Shown here: piece after piece, positions 1-13,363 of the stretch | Layout: each line of letters opens with the position of its first letter | Position numbering within the stretch: position 1 is the stretch's first letter | NCBI GenBank assembly: GCA_037893245.1 | Contig: JBAIAA010000020.1 | Coordinates: 1,302,001 to 1,366,000 of the forward strand | DNA: 64,000 nucleotides | Direction: 5' to 3' | DNA from: Crossaster papposus | Lineage: Eukaryota; Echinodermata; Asteroidea; Velatida; Solasteridae | Translations under genes and position numbers: made by a program | Notes under the pieces: generated by a model | Databases searched by the model: none | What the model saw: the letters and a program-made list of their open reading frames with translations, nothing else | What the model was told of the DNA's origin: nothing

Positions 1-628
1 TTCAGCGTTATTAAAGCGTATATTTCGCCATATTAAAGTTTTAAATTTCAGTTACCCTTTAAGTATTTTGCTTATGGTATATTGCAGTTCTGCGACAACA
101 GATTTGTTAAAGAACAAACTGACAATTTTGCTTGACATAATGGCTGTTTTGCATTTAGCTTCGAATGGGAACAAACTGCAACAATAGTGCTTGATATAAT
201 GGCTGTTTCGCGTTTAGCTTTGAACGGGAACAAACTGCAACAATATTGCTTTGATTGCTGTCCCGAGCTTTCAGCTCAGAGAAGTTGTCACATCGCGGTT
301 GTATCATGCGGGGAAAAATGGAAAATAGCATAATTATCAAACTAAAGAGTATTCATATTATAATACTGATGAACCGCTGATTTTAGGCTAACCATTTGTT
401 AGATTTTAAAAATCAGATTTAATTAATAATGGCCTTTTCCCCACAGCCATCTGATCCACCCACTTTACTAGTCAAATATTTAGAACTCTCAATACTGTGT
501 ATGAGAGTCCCTAAATGTAAGCAGGGGTGTGAGTGGCCACATGCAAAAAAAAACCTGAAAACGGCCAGCAAAAAGCTGACATTTAATCAGTTCCCATACT
601 TTAGTACAGAGCAGGTGTACCAAAAAGC
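1..628. other. Non-coding DNA left of the first transposon
   Basis: I see no gene. Positions 111-250 hold about 2.4 copies of a 58-bp direct repeat (each unit begins GAACAAACTG and contains ATAATGGCTGTTT). The rest is AT-rich single-copy sequence. Confidence 0.6.
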
Positions 629-632
629 TTAA

Positions 633-1739
633 AGGAAACATGTAGTCTAACATCTTCATTACGCATTTTTTGTTTTAAATCAATAGATTTATGTGTATCA
701 AATGTGAATAAAAAGCAAAACTGGTTCTAGTGTACGTTTAGTGTGGTAATTTGCCGTCCAGAAATTGACCCCCCCCCCCTTTTTAAATTTCGCGGCCACT
801 CAAAATAAGTGACGTAAATCGAGTCAGGCCCGGACAAATTATCGATAGTCGGTACGCGACGTCTAGGTACGAGACGGGTTCGCGTGGCCACGTACGCACA
901 CATTGTTGTGTGTACGAGAGTGAACGAATCCCGTACGCCTTGTGCACACGTACGTACATGTACATGTAAACGCGATCACCCACACGCACGCTGTCCAAAG
1001 CAAAGGATACCGTACAAAGTACATGTACATGTACAGTAATCGGCGCGGACTAAACATGGACGATCGTGAAAGTTCTTCGTCGGTTTTTAGTGAATCTGAC
1101 GAAAACAGTACAGATTCGTCCGATTGGAATATCGTTAGGACAGCATCTGACTTCAGCATGTTTTTTAAGGGCATGCCAAAGTTGCTGTACAGACCAGTGT
1201 CGAAGCACGACCGCTCAAAATGGTCGCTGCAGATCGGGCCGAAAAATCACTAGGCCCGGCGGGACCACTTCGCTCTGGTAAGCTTTACTTTGGCTGTCCA
1301 AATCCTCCGATATTTAGGATCAGCCGGAAACAAATGAAGGCTTACTCTATCCTTGGTAGTTTTGCTACACCCAGCAGCTACACATCTAGTCGGCATGACT
1401 GAAAACAGTTGTATTTTTACCCTAATTTAGAATAAAAAACCGGCATGGTAAACTCGTAGACAAAGACTTGTTGCATGCAATGCGCGCATAATGCAAGCCA
1501 GGCCCGGGTAGCGCACCCCCGCAGCGAGGCAATTCTCTGCCTCGATTGTTGTCATACCCCACGCGAAGTTTTATGTTAATGAGGCTTCCCTTTGAGGGGC
1601 GGAGTGGTATGACTAAACATTTTCAAAAATTATTTTCTCCCATTTATCACAGAAAATAAACACAACCTCACACATAATGTTGTTGTCAATATGATACTTT
1701 ATTGATTTAAGCAAAAAAACACCTTATTACATGTTTCCT
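633..1739. mobile_element. Kolobok-like DNA transposon, copy 1 (non-autonomous)
   Basis: The element starts AGGAAACATG and ends CATGTTTCCT, so the ends are short inverted repeats, and it is flanked by TTAA on both sides (629-632 and 1740-1743). TTAA target duplication together with a THAP domain is the signature of the Kolobok superfamily. The inside carries a dead THAP exon on the minus strand and no recognisable DDE transposase, so it is a non-autonomous derivative of 1,107 bp. A second copy of about 996 bp lies at 12882-22718, split by a retrotransposon; it shares the C-tract near 770-780, the GACGTCTAGGTACRAGACGG segment and the THAP relic. The superfamily call is inference from target site and domain; the ends and duplication are seen directly. 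Confidence 0.75.
1126..1396 (-). pseudogene. THAP zinc-finger domain relic, copy 1
   Basis: Reading the minus strand from an ATG at 1396 gives a THAP domain, the C2CH zinc-coordinating DNA-binding module of P-element and Kolobok transposases. The first zinc cysteines are in TRCVAAGCSK, a conserved tryptophan follows in YRRIWTAKV, the second pair is ICSDHF, and the end matches the conserved AVPTIF-type tail (here SDAVLTIF). Two adjacent stop codons, TAG (1250-1252) and TGA (1247-1249), cut the frame inside the domain after AKWSRR. The same two stops occur in the copy near 13.4 kb. The reading frame stays aligned across the stops, so this is nonsense decay, not a frameshift. In a live element this domain would bind the transposon ends in the nucleus; here it cannot be made intact. 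Confidence 0.75.
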
Positions 1740-1743
1740 TTAA

Positions 1744-2708
1744 ATTTAGGGTAAAAATCTGCTAAAAAGCTGAATTCTCACACTCCTGTGTAAGATTCTG
1801 AAAACATACAACACAAGAAAATACTAACCGACACATCAAACACCCTGTCCAATACAACTTTAGAACGAATCAGTCAACTGTGTACAAAAACAGTCTGCCA
1901 TATAGTCTGCCATTAGACTACTGAAGAGATTTCCAAACAGCATGTTATCACTTTAAAAAATAGAAATTGCATACCATTTGATACATTTGCTCCTTGGCCA
2001 ATTATGAAGAATAACAAATGTTGGAACAAAAGTTCCCTTATATCTCGGGCACGCTTTGGTGCCAGTGTTCTGCCTGCTATGCTGTCTCCCTGAACTTTGT
2101 ATTCCTCCTCTGGCACCAATGCACATGCTTCAACTGAAGTTTCAACCCCTAAATATAGAAAGAAAAACAATCTCGTAAGAATAAAATAAATTAAGACCTG
2201 ATGTTTCGAAAGCATAGTTTCAGAACAGGGCCCAATATCTTGGCTCTGCTTACCGTTAGCAAAAAATCCCTGCTTACTATAACAAAAAATTCGGTGCTTA
2301 CGGTAAACGTATTTCACGCGTTAGCGAGGAATTTCGGTCTCTGAGCATGCGAACACCCCGTAACTAAGGATTCTGTGCTTACAGGGTTAGCGCAAAACTT
2401 TTCTGCTAGCGCGGTTAGCGAAAAATTGAGACCGTAAGCGCGAAATTCTGTGGTTAGCAGAGCCAAGAAATTTGGCCCTGGTTTAAACATGTGCAATTTT
2501 CACAACATAATATCAATTTTGAAGGGTGAAATGTGTTAGCTTTGGTTAATAATACCAATTTCCTCATAAAAGTGAACAATATTTTGGGGGTGAAAAACAT
2601 TTATGGTCAACCCATTACATGTGTAACTGTAACAGTGCGTGTTTAAAAAGTAATCATCACTGAGGTCAACAATTAAAAAATAAACTTTTCTTCATCAGAT
2701 TGATTCAA
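1744..2708. other. Non-coding DNA
   Basis: No gene seen. Positions about 2300-2490 contain several degenerate copies of a GGTTAGCGAAAA-like word in both orientations. Short open frames here show no domain or codon bias. Confidence 0.5.
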
Positions 2709-2715
2709 ACTTGAA

Positions 2716-4174
2716 TAGGCAGGATCACGGCAGCAGTCGTTGGTGGCGCGCTCGTGGAGCCTCTTTTGAACGCAGAAGTTGTGGCCGAAAATCAGGACCG
2801 TAAACACCCGTCCGACTTTTACCACGTGCGGGCAATCTTAATTTGAAGCACCGACTTCAACGATAAAATACTGACTTTTAGAGATAACATATGTAATTTT
2901 TAATGCAAGAGAACGAAACAATATACCCTTGTTAGTAATAAAAACATCTTTTTTTATTTAATATTACTAGCGGTAAGCTTTGAGAACTTGCGGCAAATGT
3001 GGTTTAATATGTGCACGAAGAAAGACAAATATCACACCCCCTTCTTAATATCTTAGACTCGACCATCTCTCACTCCTCCACCAACCAATCAGTTGGCAAA
3101 GAATTTATAAATCTAAATTATTCAAAAGCAATCAAAAGAGGGCGCTACAGTATGTGCCTCGCCTCGTGGGTGCGATGTGCATCATGAATGAATTGTTATC
3201 AACCAATAAAAAGTGTCTATGCAGTCGATACCTTAATTCGCAATAAAGGTGGGCGTGGTTACTAGATGATTGGCACGCACATTTTGCACAAGGCAGCAAC
3301 TACGAATGTAGTGAGAATTTACCTAAACATTCAATGCTGAACCCGGTATACGGTTGATCGTTGCCAAATTCTCCCCACAAGTTGGGCTTACATGTCTGTC
3401 TCCGAATCGTTTTTTGGAACAAGTTGCAAAATGAACTCAGAAACGTGTTCAACTTTTGATAATTCACAGCGCAAAATCTTGCCCTAACGTCACAAAATTC
3501 GCATTCGGTATGAACCGACCTCAGAAACATTGTAAAATATATGCCCCGTAGGCCTCCCCCATAATTGATCTATAGAAAGTTATGTGGTCGGCGCCCGGCA
3601 CATCGAAATGGTTTGGAATTTCGTCGAAGGAATTCCTGTATAGTGTTTTTTCTTCACATTTTTGGTTGTGCAAGTTCATTTGGCAAGAATTATGCGTGAT
3701 GATATGGTATTCGAATCCCCAAACCAATTCTTGTTCTTGATTACAAATTTGTGTTTCTTCAAAATTCTTTCTCTGGTTACGACCGCCAAAACTGCTACCT
3801 CCATGTTCCCAACTGGTAAATCTACCGCCTTTTCATACAATCAGACACCGCGCGCGCCTAGCAAGCAATATTATTCAACATAAACGTCACGGTTGGACGA
3901 TACCATCAAATCACGCAACAGGGGTGGAGATGCAGCGCCACGTACCGAATCGGATCACGTGACTCCCGATTGTCGCGTGTATAGGTCACAACTTTTGTGC
4001 TTATTTCGGACCTCAAAACGGCCCAAAACACGATCACTAAATAATTCATAACTTATCTTCTTAATACCTTATTGAGGTCATTGGCCTCTCAATTTGTTCC
4101 TTGTTCCGAACTCTTTCAAATAATGTAACATTTGAAAGAATTGCAATAACGTAAATTGTCCATGATCCTGCCTA
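2716..4174. mobile_element. 1.46-kb TIR DNA transposon, non-autonomous
   Basis: The left end reads TAGGCAGGATCACGG and the right end is its inverted partner CCATGATCCTGCCTA (14 of 15 bases). Both sides are flanked by the direct repeat ACTTGAA (2709-2715 and 4175-4181), which I take as the target-site duplication. No reading frame inside resembles a transposase. A 7-bp duplication does not fit one superfamily cleanly; an eroded 8-bp hAT site is possible. Confidence 0.65.
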
Positions 4175-4520
4175 ACTTGAAACAGACCGCAGAACATGGA
4201 CAAGTGTCCGCTGTAATCTTATACAGTGAGATATATATTCTCATAAGGCCATTTAAAATTTATTTTTAGGTTTTTATCACTCAACATTGAGGGGTCGACG
4301 TCAGGCATATGGATCATTAATTCCAAACCATAGCTTGACAACCTTCAACCCACAAGTAATCTGTGCACGTAATCTGTGTGATTACAAAAGGTATGATGTA
4401 GAGTTCAACCAACAACACAGCAATTAATTGGCCTACCCTTGCCAGCTATAGATGTCAAACTTTAAACTCTACGAGCACTGTACAACATGCGCTTAGCTCA
4501 ATTCACAGTTCACGCACGAC

Positions 4521-4569
4521 ATGTTATGTATGTACATGTCATGTATGTATGTATGTACATGTATGTATG
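4521..4569. repeat. ATGT/ACATGT microsatellite
   Basis: Imperfect run of ATGT and ACATGT units. The same self-complementary word recurs near 955-970, 1021-1034, 5340-5375 and 5928-5941. Confidence 0.8.
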
Positions 4570-5944
4570 GAGCCTAGAGCGTTGTCGTATCAATACCACA
4601 TCGACCCATCATGGTTCCCGACTATACGATGACGCATTGCATTAATAGCATAATAAATTCGCGCGATGTGGTTTGTTAACGACAGTAAATCTATTTAGCC
4701 GTACAACTGTTGTAGGGTCGCACCATTAATCTCCATAAAAAAAAAGATCAACGGGTGGCACAGACTCTGTTCGTATTCATTGTCAGATGATTGAATGGCT
4801 GTTTGCTGTCATTAATGTCGCACAAATTGTTATGATAATTATGGCCATTTTACAAACCCTAACTTAGGCTCTGTCTTTATCACCATTACCAAACTGAATG
4901 AACAAATCTAAAACGAAGATGAAGCGGGGGTTCAGAAAACGGCCTGTGGGAGACGTCATCATTTAGTCGGGAGCCACATCACAGCTAGTCTAGCCCTAGA
5001 CCCTTGTGTTATTTCGGCGCCCACCACCACGCGCGCAGATTCGTTAACGCTGACTCTTTTTCAAATCCCGGCTTCGTGTGCGTTCTGGTCTCACGCATGC
5101 GTAGTTTACAAAATACGGCTGGATCCATGTTCGCACTGGAGCCGACGTTTGACAAACGTACATGATTTTGGATTCCCCTAAGGGTCTAGCACTAGTTGGC
5201 TAGCAATTGTTAACTTTAACCTTAGTTTTCGACGATTCTCCCTCGCTTTTCCGAGGGATCCAATCAGCGACCGAGTTTGAGCCTCATCATGAATTATTCA
5301 TTATACACAAATACAGGATATGACTGGGTGTGTGTACACAGTGTACATGTAATGTACATGTACATGTACAGTGTATGTGATGGCGACTGTATGCACATAT
5401 AGTATGCATTGCGCGAAATATGCAGACTAAGGCCGCATCCGAATCTTTTGTCTGTGGCTATTGTCTAGGTGTTCGCCCATTACAAATACACGTGAGCAGG
5501 CTGACAATAGACGTAGCCGTAGCTCTGGAAGCCCGTTTCGGACACGGCCTTAATAGCATTGTGTGGCCGATCTTCCGGGGCAGTGCTACTAGTGCAAGCT
5601 AGCTGCAGCCGCCAACCGGCGCGGCCTGGACGCATTGTACCCGTACCGATCTTGTCGAGTCCCGCTGCAGCATCTCGTTAGTAATGTGGTGCCGCGGAGA
5701 ACGGAAGGTTTTTTTTTTTATTCCAGTGTATCGAACCATAGAGAAAGGAACAGATCGAAGTCGAACGTACGTCATTTTGGCTACGTTTCCCTGAAATCAA
5801 AGGAAACATTATCATTCGTTTCGTGGTTTCACTCATCACAAATTTAAACACCAAAGACAAATACCTCTGCACCCGCAGTCACAAATAAACGCCGGGGCAG
5901 CCATGATTTGCTGTGTCGATGTACAATGTACATGTACATGTGTT

Positions 5945-6078
5945 CACAGGTCAATCGCGGCGAGTCTGGACATGTGTACACAGGTCAATCGCGGCGAGTC
6001 TGGACATGTGTACACAGGTCAATCGCGGCGAGTCTGGACATGTGTACACAGGTCAATCGCGGCGAGTCTGGACATGTT
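5945..6078. repeat. 34-bp tandem repeat, four copies
   Basis: The unit begins ACAGGTCAATCGCGG; copies of CAGGTCAATC start at 5947, 5981, 6015 and 6049, exactly 34 bp apart and nearly identical. Because 34 is not a multiple of three, the three plus-strand frames spell the same repeated peptide in turn, so the open frames here are not evidence of a gene. Confidence 0.9.
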
Positions 6079-8000
6079 TTGCGCGACACAATAACTCTCA
6101 GGTCTGCACGTATTTGCTTAACCGTCCATCATTATCACGTGATATGAATACTGCATATATTACAATAGTCTGACCACGCCCACGATGTGCCAACTTGTCC
6201 AAGACCTTCGACAGGGTCCAATTCACGGGTGGGGGTTCGTCGTGAAATAGCGCCCTCTATAACATCGGTGGTTTGTGTCAGTGATCGCGAAATAAACAAC
6301 ACGAAGGTCTTGGAACCAAGACTACATCACAGCAAGCTTGACACGACAACACAAGCGCACTATGGCCAAGGCATGCATAACACAATACAGTAGCTATCGT
6401 GCAGAACGTTCGCGTGCAAATTTGGTGGATTTAGTGAGAAACTTGTCTGGAAAATACCTTTTTGGGGAGAGAAAACAAAATTATAAATTGGGGCGCAGTG
6501 TTCTCCAAGTGTACATGTATAATAAACCATGGCGGCCCGCCATGCTATATTTTTGAGATTGGTTATCTCGCCATGCTTTAAAAATCGCCGCCATGCTAAA
6601 AAAATACACCCAATCTGGCAGCCAAGTATTAACCAAAGCCATCACAAATGCAGCTAAACTCATGATGTCAAAGAAATACTGCACCTTGGACATTTACGCA
6701 TTCCTGGTTCATGGGACCGATCTTGTTTAAATGGACGTGAAGGACGCACTAGGTTAGTCAATACCGTTTCACATGTGCATGTTGGCAGTCTTAATTGGTT
6801 CCAAGACCTTCGCATGAATCAATTTTAACAACAGAGGGCGTCACTATATCCTTGGTTTGACTTCCACTACAGTCGTCAGCCGCGCCGATGAATTCAAGAA
6901 CGAAAAGCGTCTCCTCTGTCGGGTTCACCATGGAGGTAGGAAACTACCTCCATGGGTTAACATTGTAATGTCTTCCAGCAATCATGAGCAAGTTTGATTA
7001 AGCGACTATATATAGTTTATTATAGTCGACTGCAGTTCCTCGAACGACGGATAATTTCCGTTGTTTCGATGAGCTAGCTCCAGTCGCTGATTCTGTTCTC
7101 CTGTGACTGGCTCTTGTAAGTCGAATGGTGAAACTCCCCGATTGTGCCCCATCGCTGCAAGTTATTTTGTCCCACGAGCAAACTTTGTTGTTCATTTGAC
7201 CTTGTGCGAACAAAATTGATCGGCAGACATGATTTGTGCGCTGAAAATACGGCTTTTCACCTTACTATATAGTGTCCAATATAAGCCTGAAATCGCGTCT
7301 AAGCGCATCTAGATTGAAATTTTTTGGGGGGAAGGCCACCCGGACCAAGTGCCTGCAGCACGTGACTCTCGCGCCATGCTTTCATTTTTTTTTTTTTTAG
7401 AACATTGGGGCGGGAGTAGAAATAGACGGGCCGTGATGAAAACCTAAAAATCAATTTGAAATGGCCTAATCAAATAATGCCAGAGAATACAGGCAGAGCC
7501 CCCATTGTGTTGTAGTGTCACTTTACATGATTGGTTAAGACGCGAGCTGTTTGGGGTGTTGGCCGATAGGAAATGCACAGAACATTCATAGCTGAAAATT
7601 AAAGGACCCTTTCACAAATTTCAAAGGAGACTAACGAACAATGGTGGGGGAATATGTATGTCTAGAACTTAGTGGACGCAGCTGATAATCCCTCAGCTGT
7701 AGGCATTAATGGAGACAATGGAAGTAGGGTTTTGAATAGGCCTAATCACTGAAGCGTGCATGATGCCATGATATCAAGTCAATGCGGCATGGCATGACAA
7801 CGTTAGTGTGTATACATGTCCACCACAACATGTGTCACTGTCATTAACGTAAGCCGTGTATACACCTCAACTGCAACAATCAAGCAAACTTCCATAGCGT
7901 GTATACGTCCTCCACTGAATAAAACCGCCATGCCTGACGGGTTAACGCGACATCCGTGGATAGTACACAATTTTGTATGGGATGCTCATGACGTGTTTGT

Positions 8001-8063
8001 CCATCATCCGTTTTGAATTCCGCAAAAAATTTGTGTGTACGTCATCTGACGCGAACTGGTTAG
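8001..8063. mobile_element. Fragment of the TTAA MITE family
   Basis: The segment CATCCGTTTTGAATTCCG through GCGAACTGGTTA matches the right part of the MITEs at 25810-26013 and 40174-40370. The left part is absent. Confidence 0.6.
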
Positions 8064-8968
8064 AAGGTTCGTGGGCGTGCTCCCTGAAAATTTTTGATAA
8101 TCTACAATGATTCGGCCTGGATTATACGGTAATTTGAGAATAAATTGTGGAACTCTGAGTCAATTTGGGGTAGTATCAAAACTTTAGTCCACGATGCAAG
8201 TCATGCAACCCGCCCCGCGCCCACCCTTCTCCTATATCCTCCACTGACGTGCCGGACATCACTCGATGCTTTGTTCAAAACCGCGAAATCTAGACCTATT
8301 GTGTATAGGGCCTAGCCGCATTTCAGTCCCTTTTCAGGGGGTTTCGAGGGTTAAATATACATTCAATCAAGTACGACATTGACTTTGATCCTCTTCTCCT
8401 TCTCCTTTTCCTTTTTTTTTTTTTCTCTCTCTATTTTTGTTTTTTTGGGGGGGGTTTTCCCAATAGGCCTTACTCTATAATAATTAAAGTAATGAAATAA
8501 AGTTAATTACAAATTAATACCAGTCTGCTCTGATGAATGATTACAAATTTGCGATTAATGCCCCGCTAATGTTTTAAGCCACATTAAATAAAAATGAAAG
8601 TGAGGCTTGGAACGGATAAATAGTCTGCCACCATCCAATTCAACGGTGATTTGGTTGCAACGACTATGTCGCACTGCATGTCACACACGTGCGCGTGTGT
8701 AAATGAACCAAATAATACGTGGTATGTTGCACGATTTTTGAAATTATTAGCGCCATGTCGCAGTCGCACGACTTTGTCGCGTAAATGTAAACACGGTCAT
8801 TGATTTGGGCGTGTATATTAATACGGGCGACATTATTGCTCAACAAAATCGCCTATGTGTTCAGGGAGCACGATCAAAAATGGCTCCACCGTGAATATGG
8901 TCTATTATTTCATATTGTAAACAACTTTGACTTTGTTAAAAAAACAAATGTTCAAAGAATGAATACTA

Positions 8969-9711
8969 GAGCCCCTTTCACACTGGACGATTTCCCGAGG
9001 AATTTTGATCGGTCTGTTCACACTGCCAAAGAAATCCCCGGGAAACTGCTTCTCCCCGGGAAATATTTACCCCTGCTTGTGAGTAGGGTTAAAGGAGAAA
9101 TCCCTGGGGTTTAACGTTTTTCCCGGGGAATAGCAACTACTGTGAACGTCGCAGGGTTTGAACTTACCCCACCTGTTTGCGTCCACGGGTAATCTCGAAA
9201 GGTCACAAGGTCACAAATAATTCGCGCGGTGACTTAGTATTGTAATGCAGTACCTTTCAAACTTTTTGTAAATATATTTACAGTTAAGTACAAAAGACAA
9301 ATAATAAAATTATACAAATAATTTAATTTTAAGGAATATGAGCAAAATGAATGGTTTTAATATTTAATACAAGAAGTGTCGTGAACAAGACTGTGTTTAG
9401 CTTCCTTCTCGTGTACGTGTATTTATAATGTCCCGTGTGGTTAGGTACCAGTCTTCTATTTTCTTATCCGCATGATGCGTGGCGCAGCGGTTATCGTCGA
9501 CCCATGCCACGCGCCCTCAGTTTAAACATTTCCCGGGGTTTGAAGGCCAGTGTGAAACGACCGTGCATATTCCCGGGAAATAGTGTCCCCGGAAGTTACC
9601 AAATGGGTCCAGTGTGAACTGTTGCCGAGGTGTTGGTGGGGTAAAAAATCCTCGGGAATTTTCTGGGGATTTATTTCCCGGGGATTGGCTCTGCAGTGTG
9701 AAAAAGGCTTT
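8969..9711. mobile_element. TIR element with 'CCCTTTCACACTG' ends
   Basis: The left end GAGCCCCTTTCACACTGG and the right end CAGTGTGAAAAAGGCTT are inverted repeats. The interior repeats CCCGGGGAA-type words in both orientations and codes for nothing recognisable. No clear target duplication was found. It looks like a MITE of about 740 bp. Confidence 0.6.
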
Positions 9712-12294
9712 ACACTTGTAGCTCACAACCCACACACGAGCAGCAATTCCTTGAAAGGATTTTAGAGTCCTTTCTTGAGCAAGGTTTTGATCATCTGATT
9801 AAAAAAGTAGAAGCTTTTTTTAAAATATGTAAAGACAGCAGCACTATTTAGTATTTGGGTCATTCATAAATAAGGAGCCAATGTTAAAATTCTAATATCT
9901 ATACTTTCATATGGAATTTGCTATTTAATTTTGATCACCGTGTTCAAATCTGTGTATTTATTTTGTTGCCACCATTAATCTGTACTGAATAAAACCTACA
10001 ATGAATCTTCCATGGCATCGTATTTTTAAAATTGTATGAAAAATGAGCAAAAAATGCCAATTTTTAGGCAAACATTTGCAACATTGGAAAATAGTGTTAC
10101 ATGTACATTATGAGACATTGTCCTCCTTTGTAATGGTTAACTTGGTTAATTTGTAACTTAAATGATTTATAACACACCAATGCTCAATATTAGACTGGTT
10201 CCCAATCCTTCCCGTTATCTTTTGGCTTAAAAAATGGGTTAATAATTTGTTTTGGCGTGTACGTGCCGCAGTGGCTACTCACGCTTACTTTGTGTAAGTT
10301 AACAAATTATGATGAAGGGAGTGGAAACTAGTCTATGGTTGACTACGATGTGCTAAACTGGTTCCCACTGCACGCTATGAAAACAAAATACAATGCATCA
10401 TACCAGTCTGCACACACGAACGCACGCATCCAGATTAGCGTTAACTCGTTCAGCATGCTTACAATCAGCTGTGGTATTTTTTTGTTAGATTTGTTTGGGG
10501 CCACACGCTTGTATTGTAGATTCGGATATTGTGTGGACAAAATTGTTATTTTTAGGTTTTAAAATTTGTCGAGATCTGGGTGGATGACAATAGTTATTAT
10601 AAGTAAATAAAACTTACAGAAATTGGGTTTCTGCCCCAAAGTCTATTACTAATCTACCAGTATATTCCCATACCAGTTGAGTAATTTTCGAAAAATTAAG
10701 GTCAAATCCATTTTGGCCAAAATGTTGCTTTTATTGACCTTGAGAAATGGTTTTCAAACTTCAGATAAAGCCAAAAGAGTGTTCTGTGATCCATTGGGTC
10801 AAAGTTTCTAAACCATTTTACACAAGTTCTCTTCTTAAACTCGGTGGAAGTCTTTTGTATTAAATAATACTTTATCAGAATGTCTGCTTGATTCAGGTGG
10901 TTCTGGCTGAAATTTTTTTTTTTTGCGTGGTTATATAGACCACACAAAATAAAGTTCTGCTTCCGGTTACCCGACCGATCCTAATTTAAGGCTGCGACCC
11001 TAAAAATGTTATCAGCAAGTAGAAAAAGAATATTACCCAAAAAAATATTTACAAAATGCTTTTCAACTACCTACTTACATTTGCTATTTTCTGAGAAGAA
11101 ACCTCTGTTATTTTTACAAGTTCCCTTCGCGATGACAACGCGGTGCACGATTCCCTATCAGTATCACGGTGATGAAAACACGTGCATAATGCTCAATGCA
11201 GCAATGCTGTACTGGTTCCCCCCGCACCGCCCACTAAAAGTGCCAAAGAAGGCAGGATGGAGTCTATGCATACACGGCCGACCAACATCAACTGGAGTTC
11301 AGGGTCGATCTGACAGTGTAAAAATGGCAATGGATGGAAAAAGAGGATTTTTGCAAGTTAATTCACAGAACTTGATTCTCTTGTCTGTGTAATGTATTTT
11401 CCGTGTTCATGAATTTATTTCGAGGTTGTACGTGAAGTGATAGCCCAGCGTGTTTTGCCCGACATTTCCTACCGCAACACAAGGTGCGTCGCCCGCCATA
11501 CACAGTGCATCACGCACGCTTACCACCGCACCACAAAGTCGTGCCCAGGCGTTGTGCATAGCACTGTTCATGACCTAAACTTTCCATTCTTTTAAAGAAT
11601 TATTGACCGTAAATATTAGGGCATAGATACATGTAACAGGCGTTAGTAAAAAGTGACATCGGCAATTTTGATGTGGTATATTAAAAATTAGAAGAGCACA
11701 ATTGTGGAAACCAATTTCTAGAACGAAAACCAGACACAGCGTCTGTGAAAAATAAGACAATTTTCCCAGGCCAGATAAAAAATTTTGGGGAGTTTGGTTG
11801 GGTCTGGTTTATGTCGGTTTGGCCAAGTCAACCCAACTTGATGAACAAATACATGACTTGGAAGTTCATTTACATTAGATATTATACAAAACTAACAGTA
11901 AATGAATAATGCTTCTACAACTACAAGTACCTGTGTTAGTGATGACATGTGTAGTGAAACAGTCAAAGGTTTTCACGTATAGGTTCTCGGTTGCTTCTGC
12001 CAGCTGTTTCACTTTTTCCTACATGTATAAATAAATATGAGTGCAATATGGACCTACTGTCTTAATATTATCAAACTTGTTACTGTATTTATTTTAAAAG
12101 TCTGCCCTCATTTGTTTTGGAATTCATTTTTAAAGAGGCTTTATCCAAAGATCTATAAATGAAACAGAACAAAACTTGAAATTTAAATGAATTATTTCAA
12201 AGTGATCGCTATATTTCGAGCATTGCCAACTGTTAGAAACTGTACTTTGGTACATGTACATGTATTTAGGAGTTATCCCTGGCTTACACCATTG
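9712..12294. other. Non-coding DNA
   Basis: No gene or defined element recognised. AT-rich sequence with scattered short open frames that show no domain or codon bias. Confidence 0.5.
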
Positions 12295-12300
12295 CATTAG

Positions 12301-12877
12301 GGTCATTCCACGTCATTCCGCACACTTTTTTGCTTGACCCCCTCCGATTTTGATGAAATTTGGTGTGTGGCTAGGTACTCATGAGAAACTCCGATACGCA
12401 AAATATTAGCGAAATTCGGTCATTTGTGTAGGAACTGGAGCAGTTTGAAGTTTTAGGGGGTTTTGCGACCAGAACCCACCAATCTACCTAAAAATGGCCA
12501 AATACCCCTACAGAATGGTTCGATCTCAGCAAGTGAGGTGTCGTTAGAAAGAGCACACAATTTTCTATCCACCAATATGTCACTTGACATTATTTTATGT
12601 GTTGACCCAAATCTGGGTCATTTAAGGTGACCTTGACCTTTGACCTTTGACCTCGATTATCTCAAAAGTATATGCTTTTGATGAACTTTTTGTATTCGTG
12701 AGATAGTTAACTGTACATGGCGCACACGAAAAATCAGCTTGGGCAATTACCAACTTCAGGAGAAACATGACTTTAACGACCAACAAATGTGTAATATCAC
12801 TCCTATGAATGCGGATACAGTCACAATTATCAACTATTATGCATGTACATGTATCTCGATCTCGGAATTTTCATTGC
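12301..12877 (+). repeat. Left arm of foldback element
   Basis: Aligns in inverted orientation with 22811-23385 over its whole length with scattered substitutions and small indels. Contains the word GACCTTTGACC twice. Confidence 0.8.
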
Positions 12878-13363
12878 TTAAAGGAAACATGCAGCCTAAC
12901 ATTTTCATTACGCATTTTTTGTTTTAAATTCATAGATTTATGTGTATTAAATGTGAATAAAAAGCAAAACTGGTTTTAGTGTACGTTTAGTGTGGTAATT
13001 TGCCGTCCAAAAATTGCCCCCCCCCCCCCTCCCTTTAAATTTCGCGGCCACTTAAAATGAGTGACGTAAACCGAGGCAGGACTCGGACAAATTCTCGATA
13101 GTCGGTACGCGACGTCTAGGTACAAGACGGGTTCGCGTGGCCACGTACGCACATTGTTGTGTGTTGATGCACCCACAGTGTACGAATCGCGTACGCTTTG
13201 TGCACGGTAATCGAATTTCACATGGACGATCGTGAAAGTTCTTCCTCGGTTTTTGGTGAATCCGACGAAAACAGTACTGATTCGTCCGATTCGAATAACA
13301 GTATTTCTTATTCCGACATGGACTCGATCGAGGATAAAGATGGGGTCCCTCTAGGCGCTCTAG

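Larger units (their letters stand above)
4182..8968. other. Long non-coding stretch with small repeats
   Basis: No host exon or transposase is recognisable in these 4.8 kb. It contains an ATGT/ACATGT microsatellite (4521-4569), another ACATGT cluster (about 5340-5375), the 34-bp array at 5945-6078, a TTAA-MITE end (8001-8063) and a pyrimidine/poly-T tract near 8395-8440. Short open frames lack any domain. Confidence 0.5.

Noticed and set aside
942-1253. Plus-strand acidic frame (MDDRESSSS) in the Kolobok-like copies
   Set aside because: It is antisense to the THAP relic, which has a clear zinc signature. Its presence in both copies is explained by their common origin, though a real role cannot be fully excluded.
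5903-6173. Three overlapping ORFs and a CRISPR-like look at the 34-bp repeats
   Set aside because: The copies are contiguous with no spacers, so this is a plain tandem repeat in a eukaryote; the ORFs repeat one peptide in turn.
8800-9114. 104-codon plus ORF near 8.8-9.1 kb
   Set aside because: It crosses the end of a TIR element (8969) and shows no domain; it is not a gene that spans the boundary.
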